Below are positions 7,954 to 15,433 of a stretch of DNA of 50,655 nucleotides, piece by piece. Origin of the DNA: Nitrospirota bacterium (GTDB lineage: Bacteria > Nitrospirota > Thermodesulfovibrionia > Thermodesulfovibrionales > JdFR-85); assembly GCA_035873375.1 (NCBI GenBank), contig JAYWMQ010000016.1, positions 1 to 50,655 of the forward strand. The letters are read 5' to 3'. A model generated the notes under the pieces. It was not told the DNA's origin. It searched no databases and worked only from the letters and a program-made list of their open reading frames with translations. The stretch's first letter is position 1. Every line of letters starts with the position of its first letter. The position numbers and the translations under genes were made by a program.

Positions 7954-9299
7954 AACTTTTTGGAACTGATGGTATCCGCGGACGGGTTAACAGGAACCCC
8001 ATGACTCCGGAACTCGTACTGAAGGTGGGCATGGCTGCAGCAAAGGTATTGAGAAAAGAGGAGGGGAGGAACCTGGTCCTTATTGGCAAGGATACCCGTA
8101 TATCAGGCTATATGATAGAGAGCGCCCTGACATCCGGGATATGCTCCATGGGGATGAATGTCATCCTTGTAGGACCCATACCCACTCCGGGCATAGCCTT
8201 CCTGACACGAACGATGAGGCTTGATGCAGGAGTCGTTATCTCTGCATCACATAATCCCTTTGAGGATAACGGAATCAAGTTTTTCTCGTTTGACGGGTTC
8301 AAACTCCCTGACAAGGTGGAAAAAGAGATAGAAGCCCTGGTCAAGGATGACTCCTTTCTTGCAAAAAGACCTACCGGAGCATCCATAGGAAAGACCTACA
8401 GGCTTGAGGATGCAACCGGGAGGTACATAGAATTCATAAAATCCACGATCCCGAAGGGCATGAATCTTGAGGGCCTGAGGGTAGTGGTGGATTGTGCCAA
8501 CGGGGCGGCGTACAAAATTACCCCGGAGGTGCTGACCGAACTGGGCGCAGATGTTATTACAATAAACAACAATCCCGACGGCACGAATATCAATCACTGT
8601 TGCGGCTCCACTGACCTTGCACATCTTAAAGAAGAGGTATTGCGCAATGCCGCACATATCGGGGTTGCTCATGATGGTGATGCCGACAGGACCCTCTTTG
8701 TCGATGAGACAGGCAGGGAGGTGGACGGAGACAAGGTCCTGGCTATCTGGGGCGTGGCACTGAAAAAAGAGGGCAAACTGAAGAATGATGCCGTGGTTGC
8801 AACAGTTATGAGCAACCTTGGAATTGAACATTACCTTCAGAGAAAGGGGATAAAGCTCATAAGGACAGACGTGGGAGACAGGTTTGTGGTTGAGGAGATA
8901 CAGAGGGGAGGCTACAACCTTGGAGGGGAGCAGTCAGGGCATATAATATTTTTTGACTACAACACAACAGGAGACGGCCCTGTTACCGCACTTCAGATGC
9001 TTTATCTCATGAAGAAAACAGGAGCACCTCTTTCCGAGATGGTCTCCGACATATTCCTCTACCCCCAGATCCTCGAAAATGTAAAGGTGAAGAAAAAAGA
9101 TATTATTAAAAATACCGGGGTTGTAAGGAAGATAAAAGAGGCTGAAAAGATACTCGACGGAAAAGGCAGGGTGCTTGTGAGGCCCTCCGGCACTGAGCAG
9201 AAGGTAAGGGTCATGGTTGAGGGCAGTGACAGGGAGACAATACAGGCCGTTGCTGCCGGGATTGTCAAAACAATTTTATCGGCAAGCAGTCGGGATTAA
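7950..9299 (+). CDS. glmM: Phosphoglucosamine mutase GlmM
   Basis: Converts glucosamine-6-P to glucosamine-1-P for UDP-GlcNAc, peptidoglycan and LPS synthesis. 449 residues, the standard length. It opens with KLFGTDGIRG. The phosphoserine loop ISASHNP places the catalytic serine at residue 100, the Mg2+ loop HDGDADR has Asp242/244/246, the sugar-binding GGEQSGH motif is present, and RPSGTEQKVRVM forms the C-terminal phosphate-binding loop. The four-base ATGA overlap with cdaR shows coupling. GlmM is known to bind and inhibit CdaA in some Firmicutes, so co-transcription may link wall-precursor supply with c-di-AMP level. Confidence 0.96.
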   Translation: MKLFGTDGIRGRVNRNPMTPELVLKVGMAAAKVLRKEEGRNLVLIGKDTRISGYMIESALTSGICSMGMNVILVGPIPTPGIAFLTRTMRLDAGVVISASHNPFEDNGIKFFSFDGFKLPDKVEKEIEALVKDDSFLAKRPTGASIGKTYRLEDATGRYIEFIKSTIPKGMNLEGLRVVVDCANGAAYKITPEVLTELGADVITINNNPDGTNINHCCGSTDLAHLKEEVLRNAAHIGVAHDGDADRTLFVDETGREVDGDKVLAIWGVALKKEGKLKNDAVVATVMSNLGIEHYLQRKGIKLIRTDVGDRFVVEEIQRGGYNLGGEQSGHIIFFDYNTTGDGPVTALQMLYLMKKTGAPLSEMVSDIFLYPQILENVKVKKKDIIKNTGVVRKIKEAEKILDGKGRVLVRPSGTEQKVRVMVEGSDRETIQAVAAGIVKTILSASSRD

Positions 9300-9353
9300 T
9301 GGATTAGGGATTAGGGATTTAAGAACTATGGAATCAGGTAAGCGCCTACTGGA

Positions 9354-11684
9354 ATGACCCCGGCCCTGCCATATATATGGTTTATTTCAGGGGTCGGTGC
9401 CTTTTATCTCTATCAGTTTTTCCCTGTCGTAACCCTCTTTCTGTTTTCCCTCCTTCTGGCAGTCCTTTATAAAAACAGCGGCAGGCATGTCATTGTATAT
9501 GCAGCTATCGTGCTTCTTGCCTTCAGCTATGCGCAGTTCAGGGAAGAACCTGCTGAGACAAAAGAGTCCCGCATTACTCTCTCATTAAAGACAAGAGAAC
9601 TGCAGCCATTTTCAGGTGTTGTCTCAGGACTACCGATTACTACAGAACGCGGATACATTCAGGAGATTCAGCTCAGGTATCCGGAGGCAAGGCAAAAAAC
9701 CTTTCTGTCAGCAGACCGGCCCCTGATGCCGGGCTCACTTCTTGAGGGGTTTGCCTACATGAGCACCAAGGGGCCGCGCATAAATCCCGGAAGCCGGAAC
9801 CGGGAACCCGTCATGTTTCTGAAGACAGACGGCACCCTGCTCTTGAGCAGGGATGACTCCATCCAATGGCTTCCGCAGCGGATGAGGTGGAGGTTATATA
9901 ATTATTTCAGGTCAAACTTCAGCCCTGATGCGGCCTCCCTGCTGTCAGCCATAGTAATTGGTCACCGGGAAAGCAGCAACAATACGCTCTATGCCGCATA
10001 TGCCGGGACAGGACTTGCCCACCTCATGAGCATCTCGGGCACACACTTTGCCCTATTTACACTTCTGACCTTCTTTCTCATCAGATATTCGGCAAGGTGG
10101 CTGCCGTACAGATGGCTTGTATGGCTGACCGTCAGGCTGAGTCTTGACGAGATTGCCGCCCTTCTAACGTTCCCGCTTATACTGCTCTATCTCCTCCTGT
10201 CAGGCGGCCGTATCCCTGCAATGAGGTCATTCCTCATGATAAACATTTTCCTGCTGGGCCTCCTGATCGGCAGAAAGGGTCAGTGGCTTAACAGCCTTCT
10301 GCTTGCAGCGACTGTTATCCTTTTTTTAGACCCGGAATCCCTGAAAACCATCTCTTTTCAGCTCTCCTTCCTTGCCGTCTTCTTTATAGGCATTACCCTG
10401 GAGACTTTTGAGGGACATATTCGGCAGGAGAGGTTTAACCCGGCATTGCAGAAACTTTTTAGATTAATTTTAGTTACTGCAGGTGCATTGATTGGTACCT
10501 CCCCACTCGTTCTTTACTATTTCCATACCGTTTCAACTCTCAGTATGCCCGCAAATCTGATATTCACCCCTGTTATCTGTTTTTCGATCCTGCCTGCCGG
10601 TGTATTTGGAGGGATGATTTATCTTGTAACAGGATTTTTCCCCCTCAAGGGAATGCTTCAGGGTATGGTGGATATTGTGAATTCTTCAGTCAGCTATATC
10701 TCCGGGATTGGAAATACAGCCCTCTCCGTTGGGGCATTTCCGGCAATAACCCTCTTCTTCATCTATCCTGCAATATATTTTGCCCTGAGGAAGAGGTGGA
10801 GATGGTTCATTTTAAGCACAACAGCCCTTGCAGCCACCATTATTTTGACCTTTATCTCTTATGACAGAGCCCTTCCAAGGGTAACATTTCTTGATGTTGC
10901 CCAAGGTGACGCTGCGGTGATTGAGTCCTCAGACGGCAGAACGATTATTGTGGACACCGGTTACACGGGAAGGGAAGTCGTGGACTTTCTCAGGTACAAA
11001 GGCATCAAGGGAGTGGATGCCCTGGTCATAACTCATGCAGACAAAGACCATTCAGGTGGCCTGTGGAAGCTGCTCAGCTCCGTTCCGGTAAAGGAGGTAT
11101 GGGATAACGGGCTCCTCAGGTACAGCCCGCAGTTAGGGCAGGATATCATCCACAGAGAGATAGAGGCCGGAGATATTCTGACCTCCGGGGAAAGCGGATT
11201 CCTCGCCCTTCATCCCCGGAGGGGTTATTACACCATTTCCGAGGCTGATGATAATAATTACTCGCTGGTGTTGAGGTTTCAGGACAGAGACCTCAAGGTA
11301 CTCTTTACCGGAGATATCGAGGCAGATGCAGAAGAGTCCCTTGTTGAACTTAAAAAATATCTTCCAAGCGATGTGCTGAAGGTTGCACACCACGGCAGCA
11401 AGACATCAAGCACCAGGGCATTCCTTGATTCAGTCAATCCTGCGGCAGCAATCATAAGTGTGGGAACAGGAAACCCCTACGGCCATCCCCACAGGGCAGC
11501 CCTGCAGAGGCTCTCGGGCTTTAATCTCTTCAGAACAGATCTGGGCGGTGCAATCAGGGTGGAGACAGACCCCGTAAAAGGGCTTGTGGTAAAGCGGTTC
11601 AGGGATTACAGACTGAAGAGGACAGCTGGGCCGGGAGACCCGGAGGAGATAGATAATCTCAAAAGATTAATCCTTCTCTGGTAG
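9354..11684 (+). CDS. comEC: ComEC/Rec2 DNA-uptake channel protein
   Basis: 776 residues, full-length for the three-part ComEC. The N-terminal portion has membrane helices and a small soluble segment. The central Competence domain (about 190-480) is polytopic and begins at SAIVIGHRESS with the characteristic GLAHLMSISGTHFAL stretch. The C-terminal metallo-beta-lactamase-like domain (about 510-745) holds HADKDHSGG with His561/Asp563/Asp565/His566, plus FTGDIE and VAHHGSKTSS. This C-terminal domain is thought to act as the nuclease that degrades the non-transported strand. The start lies 54 bases after glmM. Its 3' end overlaps the opposing gene by 26 bases. Presence of comEC suggests competence but does not prove it. 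Confidence 0.93.
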   Translation: MTPALPYIWFISGVGAFYLYQFFPVVTLFLFSLLLAVLYKNSGRHVIVYAAIVLLAFSYAQFREEPAETKESRITLSLKTRELQPFSGVVSGLPITTERGYIQEIQLRYPEARQKTFLSADRPLMPGSLLEGFAYMSTKGPRINPGSRNREPVMFLKTDGTLLLSRDDSIQWLPQRMRWRLYNYFRSNFSPDAASLLSAIVIGHRESSNNTLYAAYAGTGLAHLMSISGTHFALFTLLTFFLIRYSARWLPYRWLVWLTVRLSLDEIAALLTFPLILLYLLLSGGRIPAMRSFLMINIFLLGLLIGRKGQWLNSLLLAATVILFLDPESLKTISFQLSFLAVFFIGITLETFEGHIRQERFNPALQKLFRLILVTAGALIGTSPLVLYYFHTVSTLSMPANLIFTPVICFSILPAGVFGGMIYLVTGFFPLKGMLQGMVDIVNSSVSYISGIGNTALSVGAFPAITLFFIYPAIYFALRKRWRWFILSTTALAATIILTFISYDRALPRVTFLDVAQGDAAVIESSDGRTIIVDTGYTGREVVDFLRYKGIKGVDALVITHADKDHSGGLWKLLSSVPVKEVWDNGLLRYSPQLGQDIIHREIEAGDILTSGESGFLALHPRRGYYTISEADDNNYSLVLRFQDRDLKVLFTGDIEADAEESLVELKKYLPSDVLKVAHHGSKTSSTRAFLDSVNPAAAIISVGTGNPYGHPHRAALQRLSGFNLFRTDLGGAIRVETDPVKGLVVKRFRDYRLKRTAGPGDPEEIDNLKRLILLW

Positions 11685-12126
11685 GCAGGTAGGTCTCGAC
11701 CACCCTCCACTTCATGCGCTCTTTTTTAAGTGTAAGAAAGACCGATTCATAGACCTCCTCGGTGCCGAGTATGTACTCCCTGTCGTTGTTTTTAATTCCA
11801 ACCGCCTTGAGCAGGAACTTTGCCGTGGCCTTTCCGTCTTCAGGGTCAACATCAACACGCAACCGCTTCAAATCAATCTCGATGGAATCATAATCCTTAA
11901 ATATCCGCTTCAGGGTTTCTTTAAGATAAAGGTACGAAAAGCCATACCTGTCCCTGTAATTATAAGAGACCAGGCTCATCACCCCTGAAAGGTCCTTTTG
12001 TACTGCTGCCTCCCTGCCCTCCCCGACAAGCTTCCTGATCCTTTTTGCATCAGAGGGCAGCAGGAGATATATGGCGAGCGGGATGGTGAGTAGCAAGAGT
12101 AATATTATGACAGTTTTTCTGCTCAT
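11659..12126 (-). CDS. Membrane-anchored hypothetical protein, NTF2-like fold suspected
   Basis: 155 residues with an N-terminal signal anchor (Ile/Leu-rich, about residues 5-23). The soluble part has mixed helix and strand: an opening helical segment (RIRKLVGEGREAAVQKDL), then alternating strands ending with MKWRVVETYLP. That pattern resembles SnoaL/NTF2-like domains, which often serve as periplasmic binding or accessory modules. I do not recognise a specific family. It converges on comEC with a 26-base tail overlap and is otherwise alone. The 400-base gap that follows contains the promoter and leader of the RRM gene. Confidence 0.6.
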   Translation of the reverse strand: MSRKTVIILLLLLTIPLAIYLLLPSDAKRIRKLVGEGREAAVQKDLSGVMSLVSYNYRDRYGFSYLYLKETLKRIFKDYDSIEIDLKRLRVDVDPEDGKATAKFLLKAVGIKNNDREYILGTEEVYESVFLTLKKERMKWRVVETYLPTREGLIF

Positions 12127-12362
12127 TATTTTCCTGAATTAATATGGGTCTTCAGACTTTTGTAGAAAATACGCCATGTTCCTTAATAGCTTACAATAGC
12201 ATATTGATATTGAAGATTCAAGATACTGCGAAATGCGCTCTATCCGGTATATTTTCAATAAAAGAAGAGGATATTCGTCATGTTTTCATCTCTTTCATCA
12301 AGATTTCTTTTATGAGGCAATGATACTGTTTCGCTTCGATTTTTTATGAGGCAATTCGGTGC

Positions 12363-12391
12363 TTGACAACTGAGGTGCCATCGGATATAAT
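12363..12391 (+). promoter_or_regulatory. Perfect-consensus sigma-70 promoter for the RRM protein
   Basis: TTGACA at 12363-12368 and TATAAT at 12386-12391 are both exact consensus hexamers with an optimal 17-base spacer. Transcription would start near 12398, so the message has an untranslated leader of about 137 bases. Two copies of TTTTATGAGGCAAT-like sequence (around 12307-12320 and 12343-12356) lie just upstream, the second ending seven bases before the -35 box, and could be an activator or repressor site. Confidence 0.75.
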
Positions 12392-12471
12392 GATGTCATT
12401 AAATGCGATCATGATAAATGATAGGTCTTTAATTGATTGGCCAATGGTTGGCTGAACGCTGTCGATTAATT

Positions 12472-12520
12472 TGTGCGTATAGTTGTTTGATGGCGTAATC
12501 TCTTTTAACGCACATTTTTT
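12472..12520 (+). promoter_or_regulatory. Possible structured leader / attenuator before the RRM gene
   Basis: TGTGCGT (12472-12478) can pair with ACGCACA (12508-12514), and six T residues follow at once (12515-12520), directly before the ribosome site GAGGGAAGG. A competing hairpin can form between GCGT (12493-12496) and the same ACGC arm. Mutually exclusive pairings of this kind are typical of attenuators or temperature-responsive leaders. The 29-base loop of the first stem makes it weak, so the call is tentative. Confidence 0.3.
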
Positions 12521-12534
12521 GAGGGAAGGATATC

Positions 12535-12795
12535 ATGAATATTTATGTCGGAAATCTGCCTTACGATGTAACCGAGGATGAGTTGAAAGCACTTTTTTCA
12601 GAGTTTGGAGAAGTAAGTACTGTTAACATTATAACGGACAAGTTTTCAGGGCAGTCGAAGGGGTTCGGATTTGTAGAAATGCCTAACGATTCAGAAGCAG
12701 ATGAAGCAATTAAAGCCCTGGATGGAAGAGAACTGAAGGGACGTAATATAAAGGTTAATCAGGCAAAACCTCGAGGAGAGCGCCCGCAACGCTGA
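12535..12795 (+). CDS. Bacterial RRM-type RNA-binding protein
   Basis: An 86-residue protein consisting of a single RNA-recognition motif and a short basic tail (KPRGERPQR). RNP2 is IYVGNL (residues 3-8) and RNP1 is KGFGFVEM (42-49), both with the aromatic residues that stack on RNA. The rest follows the beta-alpha-beta-beta-alpha-beta order. Such proteins (Rbp family) are best known from cyanobacteria and various Gram-negative bacteria, where several are cold-inducible RNA chaperones. The strong promoter and long leader agree with high or stress-regulated expression, as in cold-shock genes. It is monocistronic, followed by an imperfect hairpin. Confidence 0.92.
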   Translation: MNIYVGNLPYDVTEDELKALFSEFGEVSTVNIITDKFSGQSKGFGFVEMPNDSEADEAIKALDGRELKGRNIKVNQAKPRGERPQR

Positions 12796-12824
12796 CAAAG
12801 TTATTAACACCTGACAGTCTGATT

Positions 12825-12858
12825 CGGCAGGGACACGGTAGAAAGCGTGTGCCTGCTG
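12825..12858 (+). terminator. Imperfect hairpin after the RRM gene, possible terminator
   Basis: CGGCAGGGACACG (12825-12837) pairs with CGTGTGCCTGCTG (12846-12858) at 12 of 13 positions, counting one G-T pair, around an 8-base loop. The stem is GC-rich, but the nearest T run (12872-12876) is 13 bases beyond its end, so it is not a classical intrinsic terminator. It may instead protect the 3' end of the message. Confidence 0.35.
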
Positions 12859-12935
12859 TCCGCCGGTTATATTTTTATGGAAACAGGAGAGGAGGTCTGC
12901 GCTGGATTAGTGTAAACCCGTGACCGGCTGTATTA

Positions 12936-13433
12936 CTACCTGTAGTTTGTAAACTGCAGGTGTATTCCAAAGTCCTTTTCCTTAACCCTGGACATAATGG
13001 CCTGAAGGTCGTCTATCTTTTTCCCTTTAACCCGAACCTGTTCTTGCTGGATCTCCGAGGTCACCTTAAGCTTGGTGTTTTTTATGAACTTTACTATCTC
13101 CTTTGCCTTATCCTGAGGGATTCCCTGCTGAAGGGTTATTACCTGTTTGACTGTATCCCCTGCTGCCGGCTCCACTTTGCCATAGCTCAGGGCCTTGAGA
13201 GAAATCCCCCTCTTTACAAGCTTTGACTGCAGAATATCGATAACGCTCTTAATCTTCTGCTCATCATCGGAAATAACCGTAATAACGCCCTTATCCTTGT
13301 TAAGCTCAATATTGCTTTTACTCCCTTTAAAGTCAAACCTCTGACTTATTTCTTTCATTGCCTGATTTACGGCGTTGTCTACTTCCTGCATATCCACTAC
13401 GCATACAATGTCAAAAGAATGTGCTTCTGCCAT
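12936..13433 (-). CDS. yajQ: YajQ-family nucleotide-binding protein
   Basis: 165 residues, standard for the family, with the start [20 protein letters not shown] and the end [11 protein letters not shown], both family landmarks. YajQ folds as two RRM-like ferredoxin domains. A homologue in Xanthomonas binds c-di-GMP and controls virulence genes; in other bacteria it has been linked to nucleic acid binding. A RFDFKGS motif lies near residue 35. It faces the RRM gene convergently, so two RRM-fold proteins are neighbours, though they are unrelated in sequence. Function here is inferred from family only. Confidence 0.92.
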   Translation of the reverse strand: MAEAHSFDIVCVVDMQEVDNAVNQAMKEISQRFDFKGSKSNIELNKDKGVITVISDDEQKIKSVIDILQSKLVKRGISLKALSYGKVEPAAGDTVKQVITLQQGIPQDKAKEIVKFIKNTKLKVTSEIQQEQVRVKGKKIDDLQAIMSRVKEKDFGIHLQFTNYR

Positions 13434-13563
13434 TTATACCCCCTTCTTTTCAAGGTTACTTTATTCCTCTATTTTCTGAGCCTTCGCGGACAAACCGGGA
13501 ATGATGTCTGTATGAACTGCGCAATTTATTAAATTATAATACCTGAATTGCGTATGTTTTATC

Positions 13564-13606
13564 CCCACCTGTTTGCGTGCCTGTACATTGCACGCAAACA
13601 GGTGGG
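13564..13606. repeat. Perfect 17-bp inverted repeat (long hairpin)
   Basis: CCCACCTGTTTGCGTGC (13564-13580) is matched by its exact complement at 13590-13606, with a 9-base loop (CTGTACATT). It lies between the yajQ start and the end of the selenoprotein gene, both on the minus strand. Neither strand shows a T tract after the stem, so it is not a standard terminator. It could still insulate the two transcripts, or be a REP-like or miniature mobile element. Confidence 0.8.
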
Positions 13607-13628
13607 AGTGGTCAGGGGTATGCCGGTT

Positions 13629-14183
13629 TTATTCCGGTTTGTATCTCATCCCGGGTTCGGGATCTATTCCAAGGCTATCCATAACACGGTTGGTGTAGTT
13701 AAAATAACCAATGAGTTGTGCTGCGTCAAGGATGTCTTCGTCGGCAAATCCGGTTGCACGTAAAACTTCAACATCTGTTCTGTTGATTTCTTTAGGGGTC
13801 AGCGTTAATTTGGCTGCAAAGTCGAGCAGTTTTCTGGTGGCTGGATCAAGGTTGGCCTGGCGGTAATCCTCCTGAATTCTCGATACCTCGGCATCGTCTC
13901 TGATCTCTTCACGGAGATCGGATTCATGGCTCTCCATTCAGTAATAGCAGCCATTGAGCTTTGACACTACTGTAGCGATCAGTACCCGCTGCAGTTTGCT
14001 TAGACCTCCCGGGCTATCCATCATGTGGCGGTAAAGCTTCCTCCCGATTGCCATGGTCTCCGGGCGGAGGCTCTGGACTTTTACCAGATTAAGTACGCGC
14101 CCTGCTTTTGCGCGAGTCTCCTCGTAGATCTCTGCCAATAAACCATCAGCATCTTCTTCTGCTATCGTACGGATCCAGCTCAT
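13629..14183 (-). CDS. AhpD/carboxymuconolactone-decarboxylase-type selenoprotein (peroxidase-related, CxxU)
   Basis: Two frames, 14183-13941 and 13937-13629, are in phase and separated by one TGA at 13940-13938. Read through, they give a 184-residue protein of normal length for the peroxidase-related AhpD-like family. The TGA falls exactly where the family has the second cysteine of its redox motif. The product reads NGC-Y-Y-U-MESH, with Cys79, Sec82 and His86, so CxxC has become CxxU. No ribosome site precedes the ATG after the TGA, so a separate second gene is unlikely. A SECIS-like hairpin follows the TGA. Selenocysteine versions of AhpD-like proteins are known. The enzyme should reduce peroxides or act as a thiol-disulfide oxidoreductase. 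SD AAGGAGG precedes the start. A nonsense mutation is the alternative. Confidence 0.82.
13902..13940 (-). promoter_or_regulatory. Bacterial SECIS-like element with its UGA codon
   Basis: Reading on the minus strand, the TGA is followed by an 18-base spacer and then a perfect 6-bp stem, GATCTC / GAGATC, closing a 6-base loop CGTGAA. The apical loop begins 25 bases after the TGA, and a G is in its second position. This agrees with the published bacterial SECIS pattern as I remember it (apical loop about 16-37 bases after UGA, G among the first two loop bases). A competing 7-bp stem (ATGGAGA with TCTCCGT) can form directly after the TGA. Confidence 0.6.
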
Positions 14184-14279
14184 TGCTTTTTCCTCCTTAA
14201 AGAGTGAATCTCTCCAGCCAAAAGCTGGAGATTTCCGTTTAGCGATTTAGGGGTTTTTGATATATAACAATATTCTTAT

Positions 14280-14308
14280 ATTATATTATAATAATGCTTT
14301 ACAGTAAA
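14280..14308 (-). promoter_or_regulatory. Candidate promoter of the selenoprotein gene
   Basis: On the minus strand TTTACT (14308-14303) and TATAAT (14285-14280) are separated by 17 bases. The predicted leader is about 90 bases and contains an 8-bp hairpin (TCTCCAGC 14211-14218 with GCTGGAGA 14224-14231) before the AAGGAGG site. The rest of the 14184-14500 gap is AT-rich. The plus-strand PfkB start lies at its end behind GAAGGAG, with a TATAAT at about 14470. Confidence 0.4.
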
Positions 14309-14500
14309 TAAACCCCTTAAACCTTGAAAAAAAGAACTTGGTGATATAAAATACCAGACATAATGAACCCATGAATCAATATATAGTACTGTAACGTATC
14401 TGTATTGAGTAAAACCCAAGACCAGCGCTGAAAGAAGGAAAGAGAAACAGAAGACGCATGGAGACGGGATATAATAAATCCGAAGGAGAAAAAAAGAGAT

Positions 14501-15433
14501 ATGAATATTTATGTTTCAGGTTCAATGGCATACGACAGGATAATGGATTTCCCCGGTAAATTTTCAGATCACATTTTACCGGACAAGATACATATTTTGA
14601 ATGTCTGTTTCACTGTTAACGGGTTAGTGGAAAAATTCGGAGGCACTGCCGGCAATGTGGCATATTCGTTGAGTCTGCTTGAAGAGAGTCCGGTTATACT
14701 TGCGACCATAGGGAAGGACTATGGAAGTTATTTCGATTGGCTGAAGAAGAACGGGATTTCCGTTGAGGGGATAAAGATAATCAATGATGAGTTTACTGCC
14801 GGTGCATATATAACAACCGACAAATCCGACAACCAGATAACAGGGTTTAATCCGGGTGCAATGAAGTATCCCTCCGGGTATAAGTTCAATAGTGACGGAA
14901 CAGGAGACTCCATTGCCCTGATAGCACCCGGCAACCTTCAGGACATGATAGAGTATGCAAAGACTTGCAGGGACAGTGGCATCGATTATATCTGCGACCC
15001 CGGACAGTCGCTTACTGCCTGGAAAGGGGATGCGCTCAGGGAGTGGATTAATGGTTCAGCGATACTTATCTCCAATGATTACGAACTCGAGATGATTATG
15101 AAGATGACCGGACTGGATAAAAAGGGGCTTTTAGGGCTTACACGTACCATAGTTACAACCCTCGGAGAAAAAGGAGCTCTTGTCAGTACTTCAGATGGTG
15201 ACACCACTATACCTCCGGCAAAGGTTTCCGGAGTTGTTGACCCTACAGGTGCAGGTGATGCATGCAGGGCGGGACTGATAAAAGGGCTTGTTACGGGCAA
15301 GGATATGGAGACTGCAGTCAAGATGGGCGCTGTTGCGGCAGTGTATGCGATAGAGAAATACGGCACTCAGGAACATCGGTATACATACGAGGATTTTGTT
15401 GAACGATACACAAGCAACTTTGGTCCGTTGTGA
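14501..15433 (+). CDS. PfkB-family kinase, adenosine/ribokinase-like
   Basis: 310 residues of the ribokinase fold. The N-terminal substrate region holds FGGTAGNVAYSLSLL (the first PfkB signature), and ITGFNPGAM is typical of the adenosine-kinase-like bacterial branch. The second signature DPTGAGDA spans 247-254, with Asp253 as catalytic base and the GAGD anion hole. It phosphorylates a nucleoside or sugar hydroxyl using ATP; adenosine or another nucleoside is the best guess. GAAGGAG lies 15 bases upstream of the ATG. Its stop overlaps the GTG start of the next gene by four bases, which is odd because a kinase and an outer-membrane efflux protein share no obvious pathway. Confidence 0.85.
   Translation: MNIYVSGSMAYDRIMDFPGKFSDHILPDKIHILNVCFTVNGLVEKFGGTAGNVAYSLSLLEESPVILATIGKDYGSYFDWLKKNGISVEGIKIINDEFTAGAYITTDKSDNQITGFNPGAMKYPSGYKFNSDGTGDSIALIAPGNLQDMIEYAKTCRDSGIDYICDPGQSLTAWKGDALREWINGSAILISNDYELEMIMKMTGLDKKGLLGLTRTIVTTLGEKGALVSTSDGDTTIPPAKVSGVVDPTGAGDACRAGLIKGLVTGKDMETAVKMGAVAAVYAIEKYGTQEHRYTYEDFVERYTSNFGPL

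Noticed and set aside
12825-12858. Strong intrinsic terminator after the RRM gene
   Set aside because: The stem is good but the T run is too far downstream, so only a low-confidence call is kept.
13629-13937. Independent small gene starting at the ATG just after the TGA
   Set aside because: No ribosome site precedes it and the sequence continues the AhpD fold from the upstream frame without gap. Recoding explains the pair better.
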